NCBI RefSeq assembly: GCF_021284745.1
Contig: NZ_CP089925.1
Coordinates: forward strand, 2,789,001 to 2,853,000
Origin: Lysobacter sp. KIS68-7
GTDB taxonomy: Bacteria; Pseudomonadota; Gammaproteobacteria; Xanthomonadales; Xanthomonadaceae
Direction of reading: 5' to 3'
DNA: 64,000 nt
The position numbers and the translations under genes were made by a program. The first letter of the stretch is position 1, and each line of letters opens with the position of its first letter. The notes beneath the pieces were generated by a model. The model was given only the letters and a program-made list of their open reading frames with translations. It did no database searches and was not told the DNA's origin. Positions 9,333 through 16,249 of this stretch are shown in pieces.

Positions 9333-9356
9333 CTGGCGAAGCGGCTCGGCTATACT
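9328..9356 (+). promoter_or_regulatory. Probable sigma-70 promoter of tRNA-Leu
   Basis: A -10 box TATACT lies at 9351-9356, and a partial -35 match TCTGAC lies at 9328-9333, 17 bp upstream. The mature tRNA begins 11 bases after the -10 box, which is a usual spacing for a short tRNA leader. The -35 overlaps the end of the DUF2214 gene. Confidence 0.55.
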
Positions 9357-9366
9357 GCGCGCCCGC

Positions 9367-9453
9367 GCCGGAATGGCGGAATCGGTAGACGCAGCGGACT
9401 CAAAATCCGCCGCCCTTAAAAGCGTGTGGGTTCGAGTCCCACTTCCGGCACCA
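9367..9453 (+). tRNA. tRNA-Leu, anticodon CAA
   Basis: This is an 87-nt class II tRNA with encoded CCA. The acceptor GCCGGAA (9367-9373) pairs with TTCCGGC (9443-9449); A9450 is the discriminator and CCA is 9451-9453. The anticodon stem GCGGA/TCCGC closes the loop CTCAAAA, giving anticodon CAA, which reads UUG. The long variable arm typical of leucine tRNAs precedes the T arm GTGGG/TTCGAGT/CCCAC. The last 16 bases form the left copy of the integration repeat, so the 3' end now visible was supplied by the inserted element. Confidence 0.96.
9438..9453 (+). repeat. attL: 16-bp integration repeat at the 3' end of tRNA-Leu
   Basis: The sequence CCCACTTCCGGCACCA covers the T-arm 3' strand, acceptor 3' strand and CCA of the tRNA. 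The same 16 bases recur at 18553-18568. Integrases of the P4 type commonly recombine at such tRNA 3' ends, so this is read as the left attachment site. Confidence 0.88.
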
Positions 9454-9460
9454 AAGCCAA

Positions 9461-9490
9461 GTTCCAGAAGGTTCCAAGAAGTTCCAGACG
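9461..9490 (+). repeat. Three tandem 10-bp repeats next to attL
   Basis: Three consecutive decamers of the form GTTCCAGAAG begin at 9461, 9471 and 9481 (GTTCCAGAAG, GTTCCAAGAA, GTTCCAGACG). They are spaced by one helical turn and lie 8 bp inside attL. Their position suits arm-type integrase or excisionase binding sites; that role is inferred. Confidence 0.7.
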
Positions 9491-9500
9491 TTCATAAAAG

Positions 9501-9522
9501 CCCCGCAAATGCGGGGTTTTTT
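9501..9522 (+). terminator. Rho-independent terminator after tRNA-Leu (element-borne copy)
   Basis: CCCCGC (9501-9506), loop AAAT and GCGGGG (9511-9516) are followed by six T. It lies inside the element, 48 bp after the tRNA, so it restores termination for the interrupted tRNA gene. Confidence 0.85.
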
Positions 9523-9563
9523 GTTTCTTGCGAGTTCGCGAGATACCATGGAGTCTCAACGCG

Positions 9564-9584
9564 GCGGGGGTAGATTTGGGGATA
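9564..9584 (+). repeat. G-rich 21-bp motif upstream of the integrase, matched at the right end of the element
   Basis: The 21-mer at 9564-9584 (GCGGGGGTA, then ATT, then GGGG and ATA) matches 18 of 21 positions of the motif at 18470-18490. A further GGGGGTACC lies at 9608-9616, just before the integrase start. Presence at both ends suggests integrase or excisionase arm sites. Confidence 0.55.
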
Positions 9585-9617
9585 TCCCCCCGCCCCGCCC
9601 CGAAGTTGGGGGTACCG

Positions 9618-10829
9618 ATGTCGACCGGGAAATTGACCGCCACAGGGATCAAAACCGCAGCGCCGGGCAAACATTTCGACGGTGGTGGGTTGCACTTGGA
9701 CGTGAAGCCAAACGGCGCGCGCTACTGGCGCCTGAAGTATCGCCACGACGGGCGCGAACGGCTGATGGCGCTCGGCGTGTTCCCCGAGGTCGCGCTTTCT
9801 GAGGCGCGACTACGCCGCGACGAAGCCCGACGCGCTATGCGGGATGGCCGCGACCCGATGGCGGAACGTCAGCGGGTCAAGATTGCCGAGCGCGCGGCAG
9901 CGACCACGTTCGGGGTCGTCGCCGACGAGTGGCTTGGCCGCCAGCGCGATGTTCTGGCCCCCGTTACCCTCGCGAAAACGGAGTGGCTGTTCGGTCTGGC
10001 GCCCGATCTAAGCGCGGTGCCGATCGCAGAACTAACTGCCCCGCGCGTGCTGGCGGCGCTGCGCAAGGTCGAAGCGCGCGGACACCTAGAAACGGCACAC
10101 CGCCTGAAAGTTAAGGTTGGGCAAGTGTGTCGATACGCGGTCGCCACCGGCCGCGCCGAGCGTGACCCGACCGCCGACCTGCGCGGCGCGCTGAAGGCGA
10201 AAGCGACGCGGAGTCGGGCGGCCATCACTGAGCCTCGCCAGGTTGCTGCACTGTTGCGCGCGTGCTGGGGGTACACCGGCCAGCCCGTCACGCTCGCCGC
10301 GCTCAAGTTGTCGGTCTACTTGTTTCAGCGGCCCGGCGAGCTGCGCGCGATGCGCTGGGAAGAATTGGACCTCGACGCGGCGCTGTGGCGACTTCCCGCC
10401 GCGCGCATGAAAATGAGGCGTGAGCATCTCGTGCCGCTGCCCCCGCAAGTAATTTCAATCTTGCGCGACTTGCACGTGCTGACCGGCGACGGTCCGTACG
10501 TCTTTCCGTCGCTGCGCGGCCACGCGCGGCCCATGTCCGAGAACACACTCAACGCGGCCCTGCGCGCGCTGGGCTTCGACGGCGATCAACACGTCGCGCA
10601 CGGATTCCGCAGCACCGCCAGCACCTTGCTCCACGAACTCGGCTGGGATAGCGCCTTGATCGAACTACAGCTCGCGCACGTGGACAAGAATCAGGTTCGC
10701 GGCATCTACAACCGTTCCCACCGCCTGCCCGAGCGGACGGGGATGATGGCTGCATGGGCCGACCACTGCGACATGCTGCGCACCGGCGGCACCGTCACAC
10801 CCATTAGGCGCAAGACGCGCCGGACATGA
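9618..10829 (+). CDS. int: Tyrosine recombinase (P4-type integrase)
   Basis: This is a 403-residue integrase with an N-terminal DUF4102 arm-binding domain (about 1-90), a SAM-like core-binding domain (about 95-190) and a C-terminal catalytic domain. The catalytic residues are visible: Arg238 (FQRPGELR), His328 and Arg331 (HGFR), His354 (LAHVD) and the nucleophile Tyr364 (GIYNR). The frame is open from 9528, but the ATG at 9618 matches the usual N-terminus (KLTATGIKTAAPGKHF) and follows a G-rich stretch. Its position beside tRNA-Leu and the att repeat implies that it inserted the element. The stop overlaps the next gene by 4 bp. Confidence 0.95.
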   Translation: MSTGKLTATGIKTAAPGKHFDGGGLHLDVKPNGARYWRLKYRHDGRERLMALGVFPEVALSEARLRRDEARRAMRDGRDPMAERQRVKIAERAAATTFGVVADEWLGRQRDVLAPVTLAKTEWLFGLAPDLSAVPIAELTAPRVLAALRKVEARGHLETAHRLKVKVGQVCRYAVATGRAERDPTADLRGALKAKATRSRAAITEPRQVAALLRACWGYTGQPVTLAALKLSVYLFQRPGELRAMRWEELDLDAALWRLPAARMKMRREHLVPLPPQVISILRDLHVLTGDGPYVFPSLRGHARPMSENTLNAALRALGFDGDQHVAHGFRSTASTLLHELGWDSALIELQLAHVDKNQVRGIYNRSHRLPERTGMMAAWADHCDMLRTGGTVTPIRRKTRRT

Positions 10830-11254
10830 AGCGCCTGCCACCGCTTTCAGAAGGGGCGAAGTTGCGCGCGCTGTATCAGGCGTTGCAGTGGCGCGCGCGC
10901 GCGCTGTTGCCGGTCGGCAGCGAAAAAGGGTATTCGACGGACGCGGAGCGGGCCGAGTGCCAGGAACTCGCAGCGGTGCTGGAACGGGAGAGCGGCCGGC
11001 GCGGCACCGCCGACGATGGGCGGGTGCTATGGGTGGTCGACGTGATGGTTGCAACCGGCATGGGACGCATGGCCGCCTGTCGGTGGGTGCTGGCCGCAAT
11101 CGACGCCCAGGACGCGGAACCGAACGCGGCGCAGATCGACGCGATCAATAGGCGACGCGTCGAGACCCTGTCGGCGAATGTGCGCAAGCACCTTGAATCG
11201 ACCACAACACTACGTTCCCAACTGCTCGGCAGAACCGAGGACCCCAACCCGTAG
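10826..11254 (+). CDS. Hypothetical protein of the integrative element
   Basis: This 142-residue protein is translated from an ATG that overlaps the integrase stop (ATGA), so it is probably coupled to integrase. I do not recognise the family. It is predicted largely helical and polar, without a signal peptide or membrane span. The middle part (VVDVMVATGMGRMAACRWVL) looks like a helical bundle or a helix-turn-helix-like segment. Its stop codon lies at the edge of the 18-bp palindrome at 11254-11271. A role in regulation or excision is possible but unsupported. Confidence 0.75.
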   Translation: MKRLPPLSEGAKLRALYQALQWRARALLPVGSEKGYSTDAERAECQELAAVLERESGRRGTADDGRVLWVVDVMVATGMGRMAACRWVLAAIDAQDAEPNAAQIDAINRRRVETLSANVRKHLESTTTLRSQLLGRTEDPNP

Positions 11255-11271
11255 GCTTAGTGCACTAAGCC
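11254..11271. promoter_or_regulatory. 18-bp perfect palindrome, candidate operator
   Basis: GGCTTAGTGCACTAAGCC is a perfect palindrome centred at 11262/11263. It starts at the last base of the preceding stop codon and lies 63 bp upstream of the alpA-like gene. There is no T-run after it, so an operator for a dimeric regulator fits better than a terminator. The regulator is not known; the AlpA-like protein is one candidate. Confidence 0.6.
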
Positions 11272-11334
11272 CACGGTTACACGGCAGGGAAAATCGGACT
11301 ATTTAGGTGGCACCCGCTCCATGAGGTGCCGCAA

Positions 11335-11622
11335 ATGTCCAGACGGACCGCCCCACGCTTACTACGTTTCCCCGAGGTCAAGCACCGTACCGGGCTGTCC
11401 CGAACTTCGCTCTTCCGCGCGGTGCGCGCCGGGCGCTTTCCCGCACCGATCCACCTTGAACTTGGCGAGCGAAGTCGCTGCGTCGCATGGCCCGAAGCCA
11501 GTGTCGACGCATGGATCGAAGCGCGCGTTGCTGCCGCTGCGTCGCCGGAGCCCCAACCTGCCGCACCCGTGAAGCGCGGCCGCGGTAGGCCGCAGAAGCA
11601 CCCGCCGCCGGTGGGGACTTGA
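11335..11622 (+). CDS. alpA: AlpA-family helix-turn-helix regulator / excisionase-like protein
   Basis: This is a 95-residue DNA-binding protein. The segment LLRFPEVKHRTGLSRTSLFR is the winged-helix N-terminus of AlpA/MerR-like proteins, followed by RAGRFPAPIHL and WPEASVDAWI, all typical of AlpA. The C-terminus ends in a basic AT-hook-like KRGRGRPQK. The start is set at the ATG at 11335, because GAGGTG at 11323-11328 gives a well-spaced ribosome site; a GTG at 11326 would add three residues. AlpA proteins often control integrase or excision in P4-type islands. It abuts the DUF3631 gene. Confidence 0.85.
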   Translation: MSRRTAPRLLRFPEVKHRTGLSRTSLFRAVRAGRFPAPIHLELGERSRCVAWPEASVDAWIEARVAAAASPEPQPAAPVKRGRGRPQKHPPPVGT

Positions 11623-11623
11623 G

Positions 11624-12907
11624 ATGGTCAGCCCAGCCGACTCAGTGACGCGCGACTGGCGCAAGGCGCTGGAAATGAAAGCGCTGATCGACGGCGACGA
11701 AGTCGTTGAGGCCGCTTGGCACGAGACCGCAGCGACCGTGCCGCCACCCACACATGCAGCGCCCGATCCATTGCGGCAAGCGACGGCGGGGGCCGAGCTG
11801 CTCGATGAGGCAGAGCAATTCGTTCGCCGCTTCTGCGCGCTCCCGACGTCCGCGGACTATGTAGCGGTCACGCTCTGGGCCGCGCATTCGCATCTTGCCC
11901 AGCACCTACACACCTCTCCGCGGCTAGCTCTGCTCAGCCCTGAGCCCGGATCGGGTAAGACACGCGTGCTGGAGGTCCTCAACCTACTGGTACGCGCTCC
12001 GATGTTCGCGTTCGGCGCGAGTGCGGCCGCCATCTTCCGCAGCATGGGCGCGGGCCCGGTGTCTTTGCTGTTCGACGAGGTCGACACGATCTTCGGCAGC
12101 ACCGGCAAGAACGACACGCACGAGGATCTTCGCGCGCTGATCAATGTCGGCTACAAGCGCGGCGCCAAGGTGCCTCGTTGCGTCGGCCCCAAGCACGACG
12201 TTCATCACTTCGACGTGTTTGCGCCGGTCGCACTTGCCGGGCTAGGCAACCTGCCCGAGACGGTGCTGTCCCGCGCGCTGATCGTGAAGATGCGCCGTCG
12301 CGCCCCGAGCGAGCCGGTCGAACCGTTCCGCGAGCGGGTGCATGAGCCGCAAGGACATGCGATCCGCGACCGCCTGGCGTTATGGGCGGAGACAGTCGGT
12401 TCTATTGTCGGGGCCGCGTACCCAGATCTGCCCCCCGGTGTAACAGACCGCGTCGCCGAGCTCTGGGAGCCGTTGATCGCGATCGCCGACGAAGTCGGCG
12501 GCGCCTGGCCGGAGCGTGCACGCGCTGCTTCCGTCGATTTTGCGGAGCGAAATGCCCAATCCGTGACCTTGGGGGTGCGTTTGCTGGCTGACATCCGGCT
12601 GGTCTTCGCCACCGCGGACTTTCTACCCACCGCCGAACTACTGGCCCGCTTGACCGGGGAGGCTTCCTACGGCCGCGACGGCGCCGGTGACGAGCTGAGT
12701 TTGAACGATGCCCCTTGGGCGGATCTGAAGGGCGCGCCGCTGGACGCCCGCGGCCTGGCACGCATGCTCCGCCGCTATGACATTGCCGCCGAGCGCACGC
12801 GCCCTGACGGCAAGAATCAGGTTCGGGGTTACCGGCGCGCGACCTTCAACGATACGTTCGCGCGCTACCTGCCCGTGAACTCACCGCCAAACTGCCCGCC
12901 CAGATAG
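11624..12907 (+). CDS. DUF3631 ATPase of the integrative element
   Basis: This 427-residue protein has a P-loop ATPase core with Walker A PEPGSGKT at 106-113 and Walker B LLFDEVD at 148-154. A C-terminal DUF3631 region follows (about 230-415, with DELSLNDAPW and LARMLRRYDI). DUF3631 proteins occur in phages and integrative elements and are often fused or linked to primase/helicase modules. Here the N-terminus is short and shows no obvious primase domain. A role in element replication or maintenance is inferred from family and context. It starts 1 bp after the alpA stop. Confidence 0.82.
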   Translation: MVSPADSVTRDWRKALEMKALIDGDEVVEAAWHETAATVPPPTHAAPDPLRQATAGAELLDEAEQFVRRFCALPTSADYVAVTLWAAHSHLAQHLHTSPRLALLSPEPGSGKTRVLEVLNLLVRAPMFAFGASAAAIFRSMGAGPVSLLFDEVDTIFGSTGKNDTHEDLRALINVGYKRGAKVPRCVGPKHDVHHFDVFAPVALAGLGNLPETVLSRALIVKMRRRAPSEPVEPFRERVHEPQGHAIRDRLALWAETVGSIVGAAYPDLPPGVTDRVAELWEPLIAIADEVGGAWPERARAASVDFAERNAQSVTLGVRLLADIRLVFATADFLPTAELLARLTGEASYGRDGAGDELSLNDAPWADLKGAPLDARGLARMLRRYDIAAERTRPDGKNQVRGYRRATFNDTFARYLPVNSPPNCPPR

Positions 12908-12914
12908 CCCGCTG

Positions 12915-13205
12915 GTGGGATTGACAGCCGTGCGTCGCTACGCATCATTTGCGCCGTCCGACAGTCGCTCGATCGACATGGGCTCTCAGCGAATCACGCC
13001 GCCGAAGATGCGCGAAATGCCATTGCTCACACATGGCGCCTTCTCATTGTTCGTCCTGAAAGTCCCAAACGAATATCGAAGCACCGAGATCACCGTGGGC
13101 TTCGTGGTGCGCGGCCCAAACAACTACTCCACTCAATTCGGTTACACCCAGTACGTCGAAGCCCAGGCGCATTTGCACGAGAAGGCCTGCGCCAGTCCTG
13201 ACTGA
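12915..13205 (+). CDS. Small hypothetical protein (uncertain start)
   Basis: This is an open frame of up to 96 residues just after the DUF3631 gene. The first start is a GTG at 12915; GTG 12930 and ATG 12978 are alternatives, and none has a clear ribosome site. The C-terminal part (FSLFVLKVPNEYRSTEI, then GFVVRGPNNY) alternates strands and polar turns and looks like a real small domain. I do not recognise it. It could be a minor element gene or non-coding. Confidence 0.4.
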   Translation: MGLTAVRRYASFAPSDSRSIDMGSQRITPPKMREMPLLTHGAFSLFVLKVPNEYRSTEITVGFVVRGPNNYSTQFGYTQYVEAQAHLHEKACASPD

Positions 13206-13564
13206 CTCCCCCGCGGACACGTCACATTCGTCACAAGCGTCACCCGCCGAAGGTGAATTGGCCGGCCGCGACACTTGTGACGCTTGTGACGGCAATCCGG
13301 CCCCCAAGGGGTGCTCTGGGTGAGCTGCGAAACCGTGCGCGGACTGTCGCGCATCCGCTCACGCGTCGGATGCGGTTCGCGCGGGCTGACAACGTGACCT
13401 TGCCGCCGCTGGGACGGACATACCGGGGGGGGGATAGAAATAAAACCTGCGGGTCGACGCCAACCGGCCGCCCACAGCCGTTCAAATAAAACCCAACCGC
13501 TCAGTAGGCAATGACGCGACCCGTTGCCGCCGTTTACCTGCCCCCGGCAACGCAAACGTTGAAA
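13206..13564. other. 359-bp non-coding interval of the element
   Basis: The stretch separates the left-hand plus-strand genes from the minus-strand mod/res pair. It holds the iteron-like cluster at 13220-13291 and a run of nine G at 13425-13433. Short open frames here lack ribosome sites and recognisable protein character. I see no clear terminator hairpin after res. Confidence 0.6.
13220..13291. repeat. Iteron-like cluster of CGTCACA units in direct and inverted orientation
   Basis: Three consecutive 9-bp units start with CGTCAC (13220, 13229, 13238). They are followed 27 bp later by two inverted units CTTGTGACG (13274-13282, 13283-13291). A perfect 15-bp inverted repeat, CGTCACAAGCGTCAC at 13229-13243 against its complement at 13277-13291, spans the cluster. 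The arrangement resembles replication-origin iterons or a multi-site operator. Confidence 0.72.
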
Positions 13565-16249
13565 CTACTTCTCCTGCGGTTCGGCCGCATTGGCAAGCAG
13601 CCAATCCCACCCGGGACCGAGGTTATCCCAGTCGAGCACCAAGCCTAGGCTCCCGTCGTCGTTCACAACACGCAGGGTCTCGTTATCGCGGGTCACAAAC
13701 ATGACCTTGCCATACACCTTCGGAACCCGCCGTGATTTGCGCGCCGCATCCTTGGTGCTCTCCTTGGTCTCAACCAGGCGCGTCATGATTTTCTGGCCTG
13801 CGGGATATTCCAAACAGACTACGAAGTCAGGATAGAAATAGTTGCTGTGGTCGCCCCGAACGAGGCGCACGGACCACGGCTTTCGATCAGGATTGCGGTG
13901 CCACCATAAGACAGCATCGTCACGATCGAGGGCCTCAATGAACTCTCGCTCTTCTTGGTTGAGCGCTGTTGATCCGTCGTAACTGCCAACCCGAAGCACG
14001 CCGCCGGCGTGCGCGAGAGTGCTGGCCGCCAATGCGGTTTGCGCATCGATGCCGAGGTCATTACGGTCCGCCTCGACTCGATCCTTTAGCGGGGGAACTG
14101 CACCGTATAGGTTTCGCCGTGAGGGCTTCAGTGCATGCGCCAACGGATACAACATGGCATCAGGAAGGGGGCCGGCATCGTTGACGGTGGCGAAGCGCGC
14201 GACCATTTCCTGCATAACCTCAGCGAGGACTTGGGACTGACGGCGGATCACCCAACAAGCCGCATCACGCGCGAGCCGATCCAATTGTTTTTCGTCGCGC
14301 GTGGCGTCCCCTACATCGACGGGTGGCTGCTCCACGTGTGGTCGCAAGCGGTTGGCGAGGGTGCCAATGATGATTCGCACGTCTGCATCTTCAACCTGCG
14401 GCATCCTACGAAGGCAGGCTTCTGCCTCGCGCAGAAGTGCGCCTCGATCGGTAATGATGGTCACCTCGGCTTCCCGACGCGAGCCCACCGTCAGCTCTGT
14501 GTGAACTTCTCTTTCGCGAAGAAGGTTATATGCAGCCCTGGTGGCAACCGCGACGAGCGAGTCGTCAATGGGCAAGTGCGTTGACGCTTGTCGCGAAACC
14601 TCACCCATGTTTGCGAGGATTGGCCGCGTCTCTTGTTGGAGGACACCCGGCGCCATGCGCAGACCGTTGTTGCGCGGATAGGCTTTGAGACCCTTTGCCT
14701 GAAGGTAATCCAGCAACGCCTTTTCATCGATCGGCGGAGAAGTTGGAGACGAGCCCTCCGTCGCAACGCGATCCCGAGCCATCAGCGTCGAACCGAAATC
14801 GTCCGCGACATCACCGGCACCTACACCGAACAAGTTGCCTTGATCACGTGAATCACTCGTCGCGAACGCCTCAGACTGTGGCAATGGCTCCCAAGCGGAC
14901 GGCGGTTGCTCGTACGTGATCGGAAACTGCGGCGTGATGCGGTTCGTATAGACCGCCGCGCCGGAAAGAGTTCTGCGCTCGACCATGTGCTCGGTTTGGC
15001 CTTCCAATTGGCTTTTGACCGCCAAGCTCGCGTTCACCGCCGACTGAAAGCCTTGTTGCGCTTCGGCGTCGGCGAGGTAGACGTAGGCGGTATCCAACTC
15101 TGGCGGGATTGGGGTCGGTTTCGGATACGCCATCCTGATTGCGGCAGCGACTCGCATAACTCGACCTATGAACTGCATCGCGAAGTCAGCGTCATTGACC
15201 GGTTTCGTGGACGCAAGGACGAACGCCCGCGGCGCGTCGAACCCCGTACCCGCCGACTGTTTGAAAATCAATACTTCCTTCGAATGGTCGTTCGCAATCG
15301 CCGCCATTAGGACGGGGTCAGGGTCGTCGGCCGAGTGCGTGCCAATTACATTCGCGGGAACTCGGCAAAGCTGCACAAGTTCACGTTGAGCATCTTCGAC
15401 AGTTTTTTCACCATTCGCTACTTGCACCAGCAAAAGAGGCGTGAGGTCGATGCCCGCTTCACGCAGCCGATGCTTCAGCCATTGGTGCTGAAGCCAGGCC
15501 TGACGCAGCACGGTGCGTTTGAGGTCCGCGATTGAAGAAACGCTGTGGCGAAGATCGTAAACAACTGCCTCGACGTAGCGCTTGTTAAGACGCGCTTCTA
15601 CAACTTGAGCCCGGCTGACAACGAAAACCTCCCGAGTCCCCTTACCCGCCTTTGCGAAGAATTCATCCAGCCGCGCATCTTTTGGGGTGGCGGTGGCCAT
15701 AACGAGGTAATCAGGCTCCAACCAATACGCGAACTGGCCGAACTCCGTTCCATGGTCTAGACCGATATGCGCCTCGTCCACTACCAATCCGATTTTCAAT
15801 CCACGCGCACGCGCCAGCGCGACAAATGCCTCCATCGTCGTTCTTTCGTCGTCTGCGTCGTTGGCGTATCCGGCGCGCCGGTCCTTCGCGCGCGCTACTG
15901 CCTGCGCAGTTGATAGCAAGACCGTGCCTGCGGCGGGCTCTTGATTGCGACCGCGCGTCAGCAATGTCGGCGCAAGCCCCGGCGCGTTGGCCAACAACGA
16001 GTCTTCGGTTTGATGCACAAGGTTGACAAACGGCACAAACCACAGCCAGATCGTTGGGCTTGCAGCCGACACTTTGTCGAGCACGCCAGCCAACATGAAG
16101 GTCTTGCCAGAGCCCGTGGGCGCCCTCAGAAGGCAAGGAGGTGAAGGCTGACGCAGTAGAGCGGCAGACATGTTGTCGATGATCGCGCGCTGGAACCCAA
16201 CCGGCACCAACGCGTCGGACTGCGCCGTTGTGATGCTGAGCGCGCTCAT
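13565..16249 (-). CDS. res: Type III restriction enzyme, Res subunit
   Basis: This is an 894-residue SF2-type translocase/nuclease. Walker A RAPTGSGKT lies at 42-50 and the DEAH box (VVDEAH) at 158-161. Helicase motifs continue to about 380, including the IGRVMR-type motif VI. A C-terminal PD-(D/E)xK nuclease is visible as YPDF (Pro807-Asp808) with ETK at 827-829. Together with Mod it would form an ATP-dependent restriction complex needing two inversely oriented sites. The start overlaps the mod stop by 4 bp, so the subunits are co-translated. All key motifs are intact, which suggests an active enzyme. Confidence 0.94.
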   Translation of the reverse strand: MSALSITTAQSDALVPVGFQRAIIDNMSAALLRQPSPPCLLRAPTGSGKTFMLAGVLDKVSAASPTIWLWFVPFVNLVHQTEDSLLANAPGLAPTLLTRGRNQEPAAGTVLLSTAQAVARAKDRRAGYANDADDERTTMEAFVALARARGLKIGLVVDEAHIGLDHGTEFGQFAYWLEPDYLVMATATPKDARLDEFFAKAGKGTREVFVVSRAQVVEARLNKRYVEAVVYDLRHSVSSIADLKRTVLRQAWLQHQWLKHRLREAGIDLTPLLLVQVANGEKTVEDAQRELVQLCRVPANVIGTHSADDPDPVLMAAIANDHSKEVLIFKQSAGTGFDAPRAFVLASTKPVNDADFAMQFIGRVMRVAAAIRMAYPKPTPIPPELDTAYVYLADAEAQQGFQSAVNASLAVKSQLEGQTEHMVERRTLSGAAVYTNRITPQFPITYEQPPSAWEPLPQSEAFATSDSRDQGNLFGVGAGDVADDFGSTLMARDRVATEGSSPTSPPIDEKALLDYLQAKGLKAYPRNNGLRMAPGVLQQETRPILANMGEVSRQASTHLPIDDSLVAVATRAAYNLLREREVHTELTVGSRREAEVTIITDRGALLREAEACLRRMPQVEDADVRIIIGTLANRLRPHVEQPPVDVGDATRDEKQLDRLARDAACWVIRRQSQVLAEVMQEMVARFATVNDAGPLPDAMLYPLAHALKPSRRNLYGAVPPLKDRVEADRNDLGIDAQTALAASTLAHAGGVLRVGSYDGSTALNQEEREFIEALDRDDAVLWWHRNPDRKPWSVRLVRGDHSNYFYPDFVVCLEYPAGQKIMTRLVETKESTKDAARKSRRVPKVYGKVMFVTRDNETLRVVNDDGSLGLVLDWDNLGPGWDWLLANAAEPQEK

